A stretch of 64,000 nt of DNA from Cricetibacter osteomyelitidis (GCF_004340985.1 NZ_SLYB01000001.1:1-64000); one strand, 5' to 3'; positions 10,013 to 20,977 are shown, counted from the first letter of the stretch. Translations and numbers: made by a program. Notes: generated by a model not told the origin, from the letters alone.

Positions 10013-13000
10013 ATGTCAACAGCACCGCGTTTTGTGCATTTGCGTGTACATAGTGACTTTTCAATGATTAATGGTATTGCGAAAGTGAAACCGTTGGTGA
10101 AAGCCTGTGCGGGCAATGACATGGTGGCAATGGCATTGACGGATTTTACTAACTTTTGCGGTTTGGTGCGGTTTTATGGCGAGGCATTATCTGCCGGCGT
10201 GAAACCGATTGTCGGGGCGGATGTGCTGGTAAAAAGCAAACTTTGCGGTGATGAGTTATTTGAACTCACCTTGTTGGCAAAAGATAATATCGGTTATAAA
10301 AATATCACATTATTACTTTCCAAAGCCTATCAACGCGGTTATGAAGAGCTGCCTTTTATTGATCAGGAATGGTTGATCGAATATGCCGAAGGCGTGATTG
10401 TGTTGTCTGGCGGTCGCAATGGTGATATCGGCAAAAAATTGTTGAAAGATCATCTTGCAGAAGTGGAAAGTGCGGTCGGTTTTTATCAAAAATATTTTCC
10501 GGATCATTTTTATCTCGCCCTTACGCGTACGGGGCGTAGCGAAGAAGAACGTTATATCGGTTTGGCATTGGAACTGGCAAAAAAACATCACTTGCCGTTG
10601 GTAGCAACCAATGATGTGTGTTTTTTAAAAGAAGATGATTTTGAAGCACACGAAATTCGCGTTGCGATTCATGACAGTTTTACTTTAGATGATCCGAAAC
10701 GCCCTAAATTATATAGCAGTCAACAATATTTCCGCAGCGAACAAGAAATGTGTGAGCTGTTTGCCGATATTCCGTCGGCGTTAGAAAATACGCTGTTAAT
10801 TGCACAACGTTGTAACGTGACTATCCGTTTGGGTGAATATTTTTTGCCGCAATTTCCCACCGGTGATTTAAGCACGGAAGACTTTTTGGTTAAAAAATCC
10901 AAAGAAGGTTTGGAAGAGCGTCTGAAAGTGCTATTTCCCGATGAAAAAGAACGGTCGGAAAAACGCGGAGAATATGATGCACGCTTGCAGGTTGAACTAG
11001 ATGTGATCAACCAAATGGGGTTCCCCGGTTATTTCTTAATCGTAATGGAGTTTATTCAGTGGTCGAAAGACAATGGTATTCCGGTTGGTCCGGGACGGGG
11101 TTCCGGCGCAGGTTCGTTGGTGGCCTACGCATTAAAAATCACCGACTTGGATCCGTTGGAATTTGATTTGCTATTCGAGCGTTTTTTAAATCCTGAACGG
11201 GTGTCCATGCCGGACTTTGATGTGGATTTCTGTATGGACGGGCGAGATCGTGTGATCGATCATGTAGCGGAAATGTATGGACGCGGGGCGGTATCGCAAA
11301 TTATTACTTTCGGTACTATGGCTGCGAAAGCCGTGATTCGTGATGTGGGGCGAGTATTAGGACATCCTTACGGTTTTGTGGATCGCATTTCCAAATTGAT
11401 TCCGCCGACACCGGGAATGACATTAGCCAAAGCCTTTGAAGAAGAACCGCAGTTGCAGGTAATTTATGACGCCGATGAAGAAGTGAAAGCCTTGATCGAC
11501 ATGGCTCGCAAGCTGGAAGGTGTTACCCGTAATGCGGGTAAACATGCGGGTGGTGTTGTGATATCACCCACCTTGATTACGGATTTTTCACCGCTTTATT
11601 GCGATTCCGAAGGTCAGCATCCAGTCACTCATTTTGATAAAAACGACGTGGAGTATGCGGGCTTGGTGAAGTTTGACTTTTTAGGCTTGAGAACGCTCAC
11701 CATTATTAAATGGGCATTGGATATGATCAATGAACGTATGGAGCGCGAGGGCAAACCGCATATAGATATCAGTGCCATTCCTTTAGATGATGACGCGTCA
11801 TTTGAATTGTTGCTGAATTCTGAAACGACGGCAGTATTCCAGCTGGAATCTCGCGGTATGAAAGATCTTATCAAACGCCTGAAACCGGACTGTTTTGAAG
11901 ATATTATCGCGTTAGTGGCGTTGTTCCGTCCGGGACCCTTGCAATCCGGTATGGTGGATAACTTTATTGACCGTAAACACGGACGGGAAGAAGTGGCTTA
12001 TCCGGATTCGCAGTATCAGCATGAATCCTTAAAACCGATTTTAGAACCGACCTATGGCGTTATTGTTTATCAAGAACAGGTCATGCAGATTGCACAAGCT
12101 TTAGCGGGTTATTCATTAGGTGGGGCGGACTTATTACGTCGTGCCATGGGTAAGAAAAAGCCGGAAGAAATGGCGAAACAGCGTTCGGTGTTTGAACAAG
12201 GTGCAATTGATAACGGTATTGACGGCGAATTGGCGATGAAAATCTTTGACTTGGTAGAGAAGTTTGCTGGTTACGGTTTTAATAAATCCCACTCGGCTGC
12301 TTATGCTTTGGTATCTTATCAAACCTTATGGTTAAAAGCCCATTATCCTGCGGAATTTATGGCGGCGGTAATGACTTCAGAAATGGATAATACGGATAAA
12401 ATTGTCGGTTTGTACGATGAATGTTTGCGGATGGGATTGAAAGTCACACCGCCGGATATCAACAAAGGTAAACATCATTTCAGTGTCAACGAACAAGGTG
12501 AAATCGTTTATGGTATCGGCGCTATTAAAGGCGTGGGTGAAGGACCGATTGAAGCCCTGATTGCAGCTCGTGAACAGGGCGGAATTTTCAAAGATTTATT
12601 TGATTTATGTGCCCGTGTGGACTTGAAGAAAATCAATCGGCGTACTTTTGAAAGCCTGATTATGTCTGGTGCTTTCGATAAGTTGGGGCCGCATCGTGCA
12701 GCATTATCAAAAAATTTAGAAGATGCATTGAAAGCCTCTGATCAACACGCTAAAGATGAAGCTGCGGGGCAAACCGATATGTTCGGTGTGCTCACCGAGA
12801 CCCATGAAGAGGTCGAAATTGCTTATGCCAATACACCGAAATGGTCGGAAAAAGTGATTTTAGACGGTGAGCGGGAAACGCTGGGGCTCTATTTAAGTAG
12901 CCATCCTATCAGCCGTTATTTAAAAGAGCTTTCTCATTATAGCCCGACTCGATTAAATGAATTAGCACCTAATTTTCGCGGACAAGTAAGTACAGCCAGT

Positions 13001-13492
13001 GGTTTGGTGGTGGCATCGCGTTTTGCAGTGACGAAACGCGGCAGCCGTTTAGGAATTGCGACACTGGATGATCGCTCCGGCAGATTGGATGTAACATTAT
13101 TTTCGGAAGCATTGGAGCGATTCGGGGAGAAGCTGCAAAAGGACAGCATTGTCATTGCCACGGGACAAGTGAGTTTTGATGATTTTTCTCAAGGATTGAA
13201 AATGTCGGTGCGTGAATTAATGACATTAGACGAAGCCCGTAGTCATTATGCAAAAAGCTTGGCAATCAGCTTAACGCAAGAACAAATTAATAAAAAATTT
13301 ATTGCGGATTTTAAAGATATTATCACGCCTTATATTGGGGGAAGTTTGCCATTACATATTTACTACCAAAGCCCGCAAGGCAGAGCATTGGTTAAATTCG
13401 GTGTACAATGGTATGTGAAACCTACGGACGAATTATTAACTGCACTGAGCGATAAGCTGGGAGAAAGTGCGGTAGAATTAGAGTTTGAATAG
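10013..13492 (+). CDS. dnaE: DNA polymerase III alpha subunit
   Basis: Catalytic subunit of the replicative polymerase. An N-terminal PHP domain ([12 protein letters not shown]) precedes the C-family polymerase core. The catalytic acidic residues sit in [11 protein letters not shown] (Asp near 401 and 403) and [11 protein letters not shown] (Asp near 554). The [16 protein letters not shown] nucleotide-binding segment is near residue 360, with (HhH)2, OB-fold and C-terminal tau-binding regions after residue 830. At 1159 aa it is almost identical in length to E. coli DnaE (1160). It starts with a good AAGGA site and ends convergently with the UmuD-like gene across a shared terminator. Confidence 0.97.
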   Translation: MSTAPRFVHLRVHSDFSMINGIAKVKPLVKACAGNDMVAMALTDFTNFCGLVRFYGEALSAGVKPIVGADVLVKSKLCGDELFELTLLAKDNIGYKNITLLLSKAYQRGYEELPFIDQEWLIEYAEGVIVLSGGRNGDIGKKLLKDHLAEVESAVGFYQKYFPDHFYLALTRTGRSEEERYIGLALELAKKHHLPLVATNDVCFLKEDDFEAHEIRVAIHDSFTLDDPKRPKLYSSQQYFRSEQEMCELFADIPSALENTLLIAQRCNVTIRLGEYFLPQFPTGDLSTEDFLVKKSKEGLEERLKVLFPDEKERSEKRGEYDARLQVELDVINQMGFPGYFLIVMEFIQWSKDNGIPVGPGRGSGAGSLVAYALKITDLDPLEFDLLFERFLNPERVSMPDFDVDFCMDGRDRVIDHVAEMYGRGAVSQIITFGTMAAKAVIRDVGRVLGHPYGFVDRISKLIPPTPGMTLAKAFEEEPQLQVIYDADEEVKALIDMARKLEGVTRNAGKHAGGVVISPTLITDFSPLYCDSEGQHPVTHFDKNDVEYAGLVKFDFLGLRTLTIIKWALDMINERMEREGKPHIDISAIPLDDDASFELLLNSETTAVFQLESRGMKDLIKRLKPDCFEDIIALVALFRPGPLQSGMVDNFIDRKHGREEVAYPDSQYQHESLKPILEPTYGVIVYQEQVMQIAQALAGYSLGGADLLRRAMGKKKPEEMAKQRSVFEQGAIDNGIDGELAMKIFDLVEKFAGYGFNKSHSAAYALVSYQTLWLKAHYPAEFMAAVMTSEMDNTDKIVGLYDECLRMGLKVTPPDINKGKHHFSVNEQGEIVYGIGAIKGVGEGPIEALIAAREQGGIFKDLFDLCARVDLKKINRRTFESLIMSGAFDKLGPHRAALSKNLEDALKASDQHAKDEAAGQTDMFGVLTETHEEVEIAYANTPKWSEKVILDGERETLGLYLSSHPISRYLKELSHYSPTRLNELAPNFRGQVSTASGLVVASRFAVTKRGSRLGIATLDDRSGRLDVTLFSEALERFGEKLQKDSIVIATGQVSFDDFSQGLKMSVRELMTLDEARSHYAKSLAISLTQEQINKKFIADFKDIITPYIGGSLPLHIYYQSPQGRALVKFGVQWYVKPTDELLTALSDKLGESAVELEFE

Positions 13493-13498
13493 CGAAGA

Positions 13499-13526
13499 GG
13501 GGAAAATTAAAAATTTTCCCCGTTTT
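13499..13526. terminator. Bidirectional terminator between dnaE and the UmuD-like gene
   Basis: GGGGAAAATT (13499-13508) and AATTTTCCCC (13512-13521) form a 10-bp perfect stem with an AAA loop, then GTTTTT on the plus strand. A single uptake signal follows at 13529-13537. Confidence 0.8.
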
Positions 13527-13537
13527 TCACCGCACTT

Positions 13538-14002
13538 TTACTGAACGGTGACTCTTTTGGGTTTCATTTGGTGGATAATGCTTGTCACCGTGCCGATAAT
13601 CGGCAATATTTTCCAATTACGGGTTTTGATATTCGCCGCTTTATAATCCAGTGCCATAAAAACGTATTCGCCGTTTTGTTGAGCAAAAAACTCGTAAATT
13701 TGAAATTGTTCGTTTTCTTCCAATACGACTAAATCACCGACACTAAGCTGTTCGTTTTTTTCAATTACCAACATATCACCTTGTTCGATTCCCCAAGCGA
13801 TCATATTCGGATTATTGACTTGAATAAAACAAGTCTGTTGCGGACGTTTTATACAATATAAATTGAGATCAAGTTTATATTTTGCTACGCCTTTTTTATT
13901 TTTATTGCTTGTGTATTGGTGACGATCATCATAAAAAGGTAGCGGATGATAAGAAAAATAATGGTGAGAATCTGCATTTTGTATGGTATTTAAACGGTTC
14001 AT
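13538..14002 (-). CDS. UmuD/LexA-like S24-domain protein lacking the Ser-Lys catalytic dyad
   Basis: The region from about residue 44 (LDLNLYCIKRP) to the end aligns with E. coli UmuD: LDLN, then a FIQVNNPNMIAWGIEQGDM segment matching the UmuD stretch that contains GDSMID. The serine position is Asn66 and the lysine position is Tyr103 (FQIYEFF against FTVKKLQ). Self-cleavage is therefore not expected. The 43-residue N-terminus has no recognisable helix-turn-helix. Length is 154 aa (UmuD 139). No umuC lies nearby; the neighbours are convergent dnaE and the divergent glycosyltransferase. A textbook LexA box sits in its promoter, so DNA-damage induction is likely. Its role is unknown; binding to polymerase or the clamp, as UmuD does, is only a guess. 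Confidence 0.75.
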   Translation of the reverse strand: MNRLNTIQNADSHHYFSYHPLPFYDDRHQYTSNKNKKGVAKYKLDLNLYCIKRPQQTCFIQVNNPNMIAWGIEQGDMLVIEKNEQLSVGDLVVLEENEQFQIYEFFAQQNGEYVFMALDYKAANIKTRNWKILPIIGTVTSIIHQMKPKRVTVQ

Positions 14003-14060
14003 CGTATTTTCCTTAAGGTTAATTAGTGATTAAATTTTCATGCTGATTTTTATACAGGTA

Positions 14061-14090
14061 AATATACTGGTATTACATACAGTTTGTCAA
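14061..14090 (-). promoter_or_regulatory. SOS promoter: LexA box within the -35/-10 spacer
   Basis: Read on the minus strand, TTGACA (14090-14085), an 18-bp spacer and TATATT (14066-14061) form a strong core promoter. The spacer contains CTGTATGTAATACCAG (14082-14067), an exact CTG-N10-CAG LexA operator. A second, imperfect CTG-N9-CAG lies at 14057-14043. The start codon is about 50 bp downstream and has AAGGA in front of it. Confidence 0.8.
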
Positions 14091-14241
14091 CAGATATTTT
14101 TGATCTTTTTTTGTAAATATCTGATAGGAATAGTATTGATGATAAAATACAATAGTTTAGTAATGGGATATTGGACCGGCTGTATGAGCTAAAATTCAGT
14201 AAAGTGCGGTGAAAATAGAAAAAATTTTATAAGGAAAGACG

Positions 14242-16116
14242 ATGCAAATATCTATTGGAAAAAAGCAACCTAAACAAAATTATTCAGCCAGTTTAATTAA
14301 TTTTGAACGGGCGGTATCCAATCAGGATCGTCAAGTGGCCGGCCGAGAATTAGTTGCTATTTTGCAATCGCTGGAAGTCAATGGCGGAAGCATTCAACAA
14401 ATTGAAATGGATATTCCGAGAAGCCTGACTTTAGTGGCACATGAAGACGAGCGTTATTTCTGTACTCGACTGGCGGTTGCGGTATCAGATTTTTTCCGCA
14501 TGCCGGAACTGGTATTTTCCGATGCGGGAGCTATTGATTTATTGACTTATCAACGCAGGTTGGCTCAAGTATTTGCTTCTTCGCCTTTTCTGAATGCGGA
14601 TCATGTTTTGCGTAGTTTTGATATTGATTTAAGTGACCATCAATCTCAAGTTGCTGTGAAAAAAGGCTTGTTACAAAAATTTTGTATCCTGTATTTTCCT
14701 GAATCTAACATACCGTTAAATTTTGAATTGTTATGGCAATTAAGTCCCGAACTTTGCATTTCACTTTGTTTTGCATTGCAATCGGATCGCTTTATCGGTA
14801 CAACGGCAGCATTTCGGAAACGTCATATTTTATTAAAGTGGTTACCGACCAAATTATCGAAGATTAAAAACCTTAATGGCTTGAACGAGCGTATTTTACA
14901 CGATGTCTATATGCGTTGCAGTTATGATACGGCAGCTGAAAAACATCGTATCAAGGAAGGAATTAACGGCATAATTCGTCGTCATTTATTAGAAAACGGC
15001 TGGCAGGATCGTAATATCGCACCTATTGGTTATATCAAAGGAAAGCCGATTATGATGGTTTATTTGGAGCATTTTCATGCTACACATTCTATTTTTCGTA
15101 CTCATTCAACCTCTTTACGTGCTGCATGGGAGCAGTTTTTTTTAATCGGTTTTGGCGGAAGTACAGTGGATCAACAAGGGAAGGCGGTGTTTGATATTTT
15201 TTATCCGTTGGACACGATTCCTTTACCAAACAATAAGTTAAAACAAATTCGGCATTTTTGTGAGCAATATAAACCGGCGGTTTTCTATATGCCGAGTATA
15301 GGAATGGATTTAACATCGGTTTTTTTAAGTAACACTCGTTTGGCACCAATACAGGCGGTAGCACTAGGACATCCGGCCACTACGCACTCTCCGTTTATTG
15401 ATTATGTTATTGTTGAAGATGACTACGTTGGTTCGGAACAATGTTTTAGCGAATCGTTAATTCGATTGCCGAAAGATGCGTTACCTTATATTCCTTCGGC
15501 CAATGCCCCGAAAACAGTTGAATATTGTTTAAGAGAGGAGCCGGAAATGGTACGGATTGGTATCGCCAGTCATATTATGAAATTAAATCCTCAGTTTTTG
15601 GAGGCCTGCCGTCAGATTCGTGATAAAGCAAAAGTGAAAATCCACTTTCATTTTGCACTAGGCGCTTCCAAAGGGATTGTTCATATTTATGTCGAACGTT
15701 TTTTGAAATCGTATTTAGGAAACGATGTCACGGCACATTCTCATTTACCTTATCAACAATATTTAGATGTGCTGCATCAATGCGATATGTTGATTAATCC
15801 ATTTCCCTTTGGTAATACTAACGGCATTATTGATATGGTTACATTAGGTTTGGTGGGAATATGTAAAACCGGTCCGGAAGTACACGAACACATTGACGAA
15901 GGTTTATTTAAACGCTTAGGTTTACCGGATTGGTTAATTGCAAGTAGTGTAGAAGAATATATTGAGCGTGCTATTCGTTTAGCTGAAAATCATAAAGAAC
16001 GCTTAATATTACGTCGTCATATTATTGAAAATAATGGGCTACAAACATTATTTACCGGCGATCCCAGCCCAATGGGTAAAGTCTTACTGGAAAAAGTGAA
16101 GGCTTTAGGTATGTAA
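14242..16116 (+). CDS. HMW1C-like cytoplasmic N-glycosyltransferase (GT41)
   Basis: Family members transfer glucose (or galactose) from a UDP-sugar to Asn in N-X-S/T sequons of surface proteins in the cytoplasm, without a lipid carrier. The length (624 aa) and many blocks match Actinobacillus pleuropneumoniae NGT as I recall it: FCTRLA near residue 75, SPELCISLCFALQSDRFIGT near 175, GHPATTHSPFIDYVIVEDDYVGSE, NPFPFGNTNGIIDMVTLGLVG and EVHEHIDEGLFKRLGLP in the C-terminal GT-B half. No HMW1A/HMW1B adhesin pair and no second glucosyltransferase is adjacent, so its target must lie elsewhere. It is preceded by AAGGAAAG and ends at an uptake-signal terminator. Confidence 0.92.
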   Translation: MQISIGKKQPKQNYSASLINFERAVSNQDRQVAGRELVAILQSLEVNGGSIQQIEMDIPRSLTLVAHEDERYFCTRLAVAVSDFFRMPELVFSDAGAIDLLTYQRRLAQVFASSPFLNADHVLRSFDIDLSDHQSQVAVKKGLLQKFCILYFPESNIPLNFELLWQLSPELCISLCFALQSDRFIGTTAAFRKRHILLKWLPTKLSKIKNLNGLNERILHDVYMRCSYDTAAEKHRIKEGINGIIRRHLLENGWQDRNIAPIGYIKGKPIMMVYLEHFHATHSIFRTHSTSLRAAWEQFFLIGFGGSTVDQQGKAVFDIFYPLDTIPLPNNKLKQIRHFCEQYKPAVFYMPSIGMDLTSVFLSNTRLAPIQAVALGHPATTHSPFIDYVIVEDDYVGSEQCFSESLIRLPKDALPYIPSANAPKTVEYCLREEPEMVRIGIASHIMKLNPQFLEACRQIRDKAKVKIHFHFALGASKGIVHIYVERFLKSYLGNDVTAHSHLPYQQYLDVLHQCDMLINPFPFGNTNGIIDMVTLGLVGICKTGPEVHEHIDEGLFKRLGLPDWLIASSVEEYIERAIRLAENHKERLILRRHIIENNGLQTLFTGDPSPMGKVLLEKVKALGM

Positions 16117-16130
16117 ACGAGTTAAAAAAT

Positions 16131-16166
16131 ACCGCACTTTAGTAGAGTAAAGTGCGGTGGTTTTTT
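16131..16166 (+). terminator. Uptake-signal hairpin terminating the glycosyltransferase gene
   Basis: ACCGCACTT (16131-16139) and AAGTGCGGT (16150-16158) face outwards around a short loop, followed by GG and a T-run. It lies between two convergent genes. Confidence 0.8.
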
Positions 16167-16178
16167 GTAGAATTTTTG

Positions 16179-18854
16179 TTATTCCGTTACTTCATTGCTT
16201 TCTGTTTCTGCAATGTCGGCAACATCCGTTGTTTCATCCTCATCATCCACTTCGGCGACACGTTCTAAACTCACAACGTGTTCATCGTCGGCCGTGCGGA
16301 TTAAGCGGACACCTTGGGTGTTGCGGCCTACAATGCTGACTTCGCTGACACGCGTACGCACAAGTGTGCCGGCATCGGTGATCAGCATAATTTGGTCGGT
16401 ATCTAACACTTGGGCGGCAGCCACTACTTTACCGTTACGTTCGCTCACTTTAATGGAGATCACACCTTTGGTATTACGAGATTTAGTCGGGTATTCCGTT
16501 AAGTTGGTACGTTTACCGTAACCGTTTTGCGTTGCGGTTAAAATCGCCCCGTCATTTTTCGGAATCACCAAAGATACCACTTTATCAATGTTCAAATCTA
16601 ATGCTTCATCAGCGTTATCATCGGAAATTTCTTCAATTTCTACCGCACTTTCTTCATCAGACAGATCGTTGGTTAACGCCAGTTTGATTCCGCGTACGCC
16701 GGTTGCGGTACGACCCATTGCACGCACGCTCTGTTCGCTGAAGCGAACCACGCGACCTTGGGATGAGAACAACATAATTTCATTCGAACCATCGGTGATA
16801 TCCACGCCGATTAGCTCGTCTTCATCGCGTAAATTTACGGCGATAATGCCGTTGGCGCGCGGACGACTAAATTCCGTGAGAGCGGTTTTTTTCACAATAC
16901 CGCCAGCGGTTGCCATTAATACAAATTTATCTTCCGCATAATCGGAAATCGGTAAAATCGCAGTGATACGCTCGTTGGTTTCCAATGGTAGGATATTGAC
17001 AATCGGACGGCCACGGGCACCGCGGCTGGCTTGCGGTAATTGATACACTTTCAACCAATACAAACGGCCACGGCTGGAGAAGCAGAGAATAGTATCGTGG
17101 GTATTTGCCACTAATAATTTCTCGATAAAGTCTTCTTCTTTCATTTTGGTTGCGGATTTGCCTTTACCGCCACGACGCTGTGCTTCGTAATCGGTAAGCG
17201 GTTGATATTTCACATAACCTTCGTGAGAAAGGGTGACGACCACATCTTCTTGGGCAATCAAATCTTCCAGATTGATATCGCCGGAAGCGGCAGTAATTTC
17301 AGTACGACGCGGATCATTAAATTGTTCTCGAATCTGTTCCAATTCTTCGCGGATCACTTCCATCAAACGTTCCGGACTGCGTAAAATACGCAATAATTCA
17401 CCAATCACATCAATGAGTTTATGGTATTCATCAAGAATTTCATCTTTACCCAAATTGGTGAGTTTTTGCAAACGTAAATCTAAAATAGCTTGTGCCTGTA
17501 CTTCCGTTAAGTAATACATGTCATCACGGAAACCGTATTTTTCAGAAAGATCTTCCGGACGAGCCACATCCACACCGGCCGCTGCGAGCATTTCAGCCAC
17601 ATTGCCTAATTCCCAGGCGCGGCTTAATAAACCTTGACGAGCCGCTTCCGGATTCGGTGCATTACGAATTAATTCGATAATCGGATCCACATTCGCCAAT
17701 GCGATAGCCAAACCTTCTAAAATATGTGCACGTTCGCGGGCTTTGCGTAATTCATATACCGTACGGCGAGTTACCACTTCACGGCGGTGCAATACGAAGG
17801 CTTCAATTAATTGTTTTAAATTCAAAATCTTAGGCTGACCGTGATCGAGCGCTACCATATTGATACCGAAAGTCACTTGCAATTGGGTGAGTGCATAAAG
17901 TTGATTTAACAACACTTCGCCCACAGCATCCCGTTTCACTTCAATCACAATACGCATCCCGTCTTTATCGGACTCATCACGCATCGCTGAAATACCTTCG
18001 ATTTTTTTCTCTTTTACCAAATCCGCGATTTTTTCTTGCAATTTCGCTTTATTTACTTGGTATGGAATTTCATTGATGATAATGGTTTCTCTGCCGCGTT
18101 CGTCGGTTTCGATTTCCGCTTTGGCACGTACATAGACTTTGCCGCGGCCGGTTTTATAAGCTTCTTCGATACCTTTGCGACCGTTGATAATACCTGCGGT
18201 CGGGAAATCCGGACCGGGAATGTGGGTCATTAATTCATCAATAGTAATATCGTGATTGTCCATATAAGCCAAACAGCCGTCCAGCACTTCGCCTAAGTTA
18301 TGCGGCGGGATATTGGTCGCCATACCTACGGCAATACCGGATGAACCGTTCACTAACAATGCGGGTACTTTGGTCGGCAGTACATCTGGAATTTGTTCGG
18401 AACCGTCATAGTTCGGCACAAAATCCACGGTTTCTTTGTCCAAATCCGCTAATAATTCGTGAGCAATTTTGGTCATACGGGCTTCCGTATAACGCATTGC
18501 CGCTGCCGGGTCGCCATCTACCGAACCGAAGTTGCCTTGACCGTCCACCAGCATATAACGTAATGAGAAGGGCTGAGCCATACGCACAATAGTGTCGTAA
18601 ACAGCACTGTCGCCGTGCGGATGATATTTACCGATCACATCCCCCACAATACGGGCAGATTTGCGATAAGGTTTATTGTAGGCATTACCCCCTTCGTGCA
18701 TTGCAAATAACACGCGGCGGTGTACCGGTTTCAAACCGTCACGCACATCAGGCAATGCACGGCCGACAATCACGGACATGGCATAGTCGAGATAAGAGGA
18801 TTTCAGTTCTTCTTCGACACTGACAGGGGTTATATCTTGGGCTAGTTCACTCAT
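16179..18854 (-). CDS. gyrA: DNA gyrase subunit A
   Basis: Breakage-reunion subunit of the A2B2 gyrase that introduces negative supercoils. The catalytic tyrosine is Tyr122 in AAMRYTEAR, with Arg121 before it. The quinolone-determining region reads [17 protein letters not shown] with Ser83 and Asp87, the susceptible-type residues. The GyrA box QRRGGKGKS opens the C-terminal beta-pinwheel, and an acidic insert ([19 protein letters not shown]) sits between blades. The C-terminus is acidic, as in other gamma-proteobacterial GyrA. At 891 aa it is family length. AGGAAGT precedes the ATG. Confidence 0.97.
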   Translation of the reverse strand: MSELAQDITPVSVEEELKSSYLDYAMSVIVGRALPDVRDGLKPVHRRVLFAMHEGGNAYNKPYRKSARIVGDVIGKYHPHGDSAVYDTIVRMAQPFSLRYMLVDGQGNFGSVDGDPAAAMRYTEARMTKIAHELLADLDKETVDFVPNYDGSEQIPDVLPTKVPALLVNGSSGIAVGMATNIPPHNLGEVLDGCLAYMDNHDITIDELMTHIPGPDFPTAGIINGRKGIEEAYKTGRGKVYVRAKAEIETDERGRETIIINEIPYQVNKAKLQEKIADLVKEKKIEGISAMRDESDKDGMRIVIEVKRDAVGEVLLNQLYALTQLQVTFGINMVALDHGQPKILNLKQLIEAFVLHRREVVTRRTVYELRKARERAHILEGLAIALANVDPIIELIRNAPNPEAARQGLLSRAWELGNVAEMLAAAGVDVARPEDLSEKYGFRDDMYYLTEVQAQAILDLRLQKLTNLGKDEILDEYHKLIDVIGELLRILRSPERLMEVIREELEQIREQFNDPRRTEITAASGDINLEDLIAQEDVVVTLSHEGYVKYQPLTDYEAQRRGGKGKSATKMKEEDFIEKLLVANTHDTILCFSSRGRLYWLKVYQLPQASRGARGRPIVNILPLETNERITAILPISDYAEDKFVLMATAGGIVKKTALTEFSRPRANGIIAVNLRDEDELIGVDITDGSNEIMLFSSQGRVVRFSEQSVRAMGRTATGVRGIKLALTNDLSDEESAVEIEEISDDNADEALDLNIDKVVSLVIPKNDGAILTATQNGYGKRTNLTEYPTKSRNTKGVISIKVSERNGKVVAAAQVLDTDQIMLITDAGTLVRTRVSEVSIVGRNTQGVRLIRTADDEHVVSLERVAEVDDEDETTDVADIAETESNEVTE

Positions 18855-18971
18855 TCGGACTTCCTAGTTTGTTTCATTTTATATGACTGAAAATTTGGGG
18901 AATTATAGCATAAAAAGGACATTTTCCCTAAGAATAATTAGGGAAAAGTGCGGTAGAAATTGAGAAAGTTT

Positions 18972-19451
18972 TTAATTGATTTTAATCATCCGGTGGGATA
19001 AAAAACGCTGAATTAAATTTGCCATTGATTTGCCATTCGGTAGCACTAAATTCGGTGCGATTTCATATAGCGGTACGATGACAAATTCCCGATTTTGCAT
19101 ATCGTAATGGGGAACGGTCAGGCGTTCGGATTGAATGATTTCATTGGCATACAGCAAAATATCCAAATCCAGGGTGCGTTCGCCCCAACGGCGTAAACGC
19201 ACACGACCTTGCCGGTTTTCGATCTGCTGCAAGGCTTCTAATAAATCCAAAGGGGCAAGTTCGGTGCGGATGCCGGCGACCGCATTGGTGTAATCCGGTT
19301 GATCCTGCGGGCCGAGGGGTTTGCTTTGATAAAAAGAACTCACCGCCGTTAGTTCGGTTTGCGGTAATTGGGCAATTGCGGTTAACGCCGATTTAAGTTG
19401 CTCAATCGGCGTATTCAGATTACTGCCTAATGCGATATAAGCCGTAACCAT
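18972..19451 (-). CDS. folK: 2-amino-4-hydroxy-6-hydroxymethyldihydropteridine pyrophosphokinase
   Basis: Transfers pyrophosphate from ATP to 6-hydroxymethyl-dihydropterin in folate synthesis. Visible HPPK motifs are YIALGSNLN at the N-terminus, SSFYQSKPLG near residue 40, and RWGERTLDLDILLY near residue 90 with the two metal-binding aspartates. It overlaps the pcnB stop by one base (TAATG), so the two are translationally coupled, as in E. coli. Confidence 0.96.
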   Translation of the reverse strand: MVTAYIALGSNLNTPIEQLKSALTAIAQLPQTELTAVSSFYQSKPLGPQDQPDYTNAVAGIRTELAPLDLLEALQQIENRQGRVRLRRWGERTLDLDILLYANEIIQSERLTVPHYDMQNREFVIVPLYEIAPNLVLPNGKSMANLIQRFLSHRMIKIN

Positions 19452-20947
19452 TATTCATTTCCTTGAGAACTGCCGGCTTTTTTGCTTCGCGGTTTGTAAT
19501 AGCGGCGTCTGCGTTTGGATTTTGACGGTTTAGAGTTTGGATTGCGTTTTTGTTGTTCGCGCATCAATTCGCCCCGTTGCTGTTCGTTACTGAATTGATA
19601 TTCGTGCCACCAAATGGCCAGCTCCACCGCTTCACCGCCTTCAATCTCTGCCCGCATTGCCAATAAATCATAGCCTGCACGGAATTTGGGATGTTCCATT
19701 GCTCGCACCGGATGCGATCCGGAACGTTTCATTAATTGCAGCTGCAAAAACCAAATGTCACGGATAACCGTAGTATGACGTCGCGGTGCCGCAAGAGAGC
19801 GGCACATTTGGTCTAAAATATCGTTGCTCGCCAAGGCATAGGCATCGTGATTATTCAAACCGCCTTCGTTTTTCAATACATCCACTTTTTCCCGTAGCGG
19901 ATACCAGAAAAATGCCGCAAATAAAAAAGCCGGATTAATGCGTAAATTATCTGCAACACGTTCATCGGTAGAGGTTAATGCCGTAATAATCATTCGTTCT
20001 GCAAAGCTATCGGCTTTTTCTGTGAAATAAGGTATTAATTCCGGAAATAGCTGCTCAAATAAATGATATTCACGCAATAATTGATAGGTTTTTACCCCGA
20101 AACCGTTTTGCAATAATTTTAAAGACTCGTCAAATAAACGGGCAGGAGGAATATTTTTTAGCAATGGCGCAAGACGACGGATGGGGGCGGCGCTTGGTTG
20201 ATCCAAAAACATATCCAATTTAGCCATAAAGCGGATAGAACGTAGCATTCGCACCGGATCTTCTTGGTAGCGGGTAGTGGGATCACCGATTAAACGGAGT
20301 TTGCCCGCTTTCAAATCGTCCAACCCATTGAAATAATCGTGCAGTTCATTGTGTTGCGGGCTGTAATATAAAGCATTGACGGTAAAATCACGGCGTTCGG
20401 CATCTTGCTCTAAAGTGCCGTATACATTATCCCGCAGTAACATACCTTCGGCACTTTGCTTGGATTGCTTTTCGTTATGATTTTCCTGATGATTCGCACG
20501 GAATGTGGCCACTTCAATCACATCACGACCGAACATAATATGAGCTAAGCGGAAGCGACGCCCCACCAAACGGCATTGACGTTGAAATAACGCTTGCACC
20601 TGCTCCGGACGGGCATTTGTTGCAATATCGAAATCTTTTGGCTTTTTACCTAACAGCAAGTCACGCAAGCAACCGCCCACAACATAGGCTTCATAACCGT
20701 TGCGATTGAGTTTTTCTACCACTATCAATGCATTTTTGCTGATCATTCGCGGCTGAATGCCGTGCAATGAGGCTTTCAGAATATTTTTGTTGTAACGATG
20801 ACCTGGTGCCGCAGCATTATATTTGCGTGGCTGAATAGGTTCTTGATAGACTTTTGGCGTTGTAGCCGCCGGTTGTGTATCAATGCGTTGGGTTGATGAA
20901 TTCGGCTGTTTTTTATGAAACAGTTTTTTGATATAACCTAAGATAAT
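19451..20947 (-). CDS. pcnB: Poly(A) polymerase I
   Basis: Adds 3' poly(A) tails to RNA, promoting decay. The nucleotidyltransferase core is GGCLRDLLLGKKPKDFDIAT with the catalytic DxD in DFD, followed by GRRFRLAHIMFG, RRDFTVNALYY and the RNA-binding region GDPTTRYQEDPVRMLRSIRF. The C-terminus is very basic (SKSKRRRRYYKPRSKK). No ATG or GTG lies at the right place. GGAG (20954-20951) is followed after three bases by ATT at 20947 and then ATC at 20944. The only nearby standard start, TTG at 20956, overlaps that GGAG. E. coli pcnB is known to start at AUU, so I place the start at 20947 (498 aa). Confidence 0.93.
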   Translation of the reverse strand: MILGYIKKLFHKKQPNSSTQRIDTQPAATTPKVYQEPIQPRKYNAAAPGHRYNKNILKASLHGIQPRMISKNALIVVEKLNRNGYEAYVVGGCLRDLLLGKKPKDFDIATNARPEQVQALFQRQCRLVGRRFRLAHIMFGRDVIEVATFRANHQENHNEKQSKQSAEGMLLRDNVYGTLEQDAERRDFTVNALYYSPQHNELHDYFNGLDDLKAGKLRLIGDPTTRYQEDPVRMLRSIRFMAKLDMFLDQPSAAPIRRLAPLLKNIPPARLFDESLKLLQNGFGVKTYQLLREYHLFEQLFPELIPYFTEKADSFAERMIITALTSTDERVADNLRINPAFLFAAFFWYPLREKVDVLKNEGGLNNHDAYALASNDILDQMCRSLAAPRRHTTVIRDIWFLQLQLMKRSGSHPVRAMEHPKFRAGYDLLAMRAEIEGGEAVELAIWWHEYQFSNEQQRGELMREQQKRNPNSKPSKSKRRRRYYKPRSKKAGSSQGNE

Positions 20948-20977
20948 AAACTCCAAATTAGGTTGATTAAATTGCTA

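Noticed and set aside
18590-18620. Quinolone-resistance substitutions in gyrA
   Set aside because: Residues 83 (Ser) and 87 (Asp) are the susceptible type.
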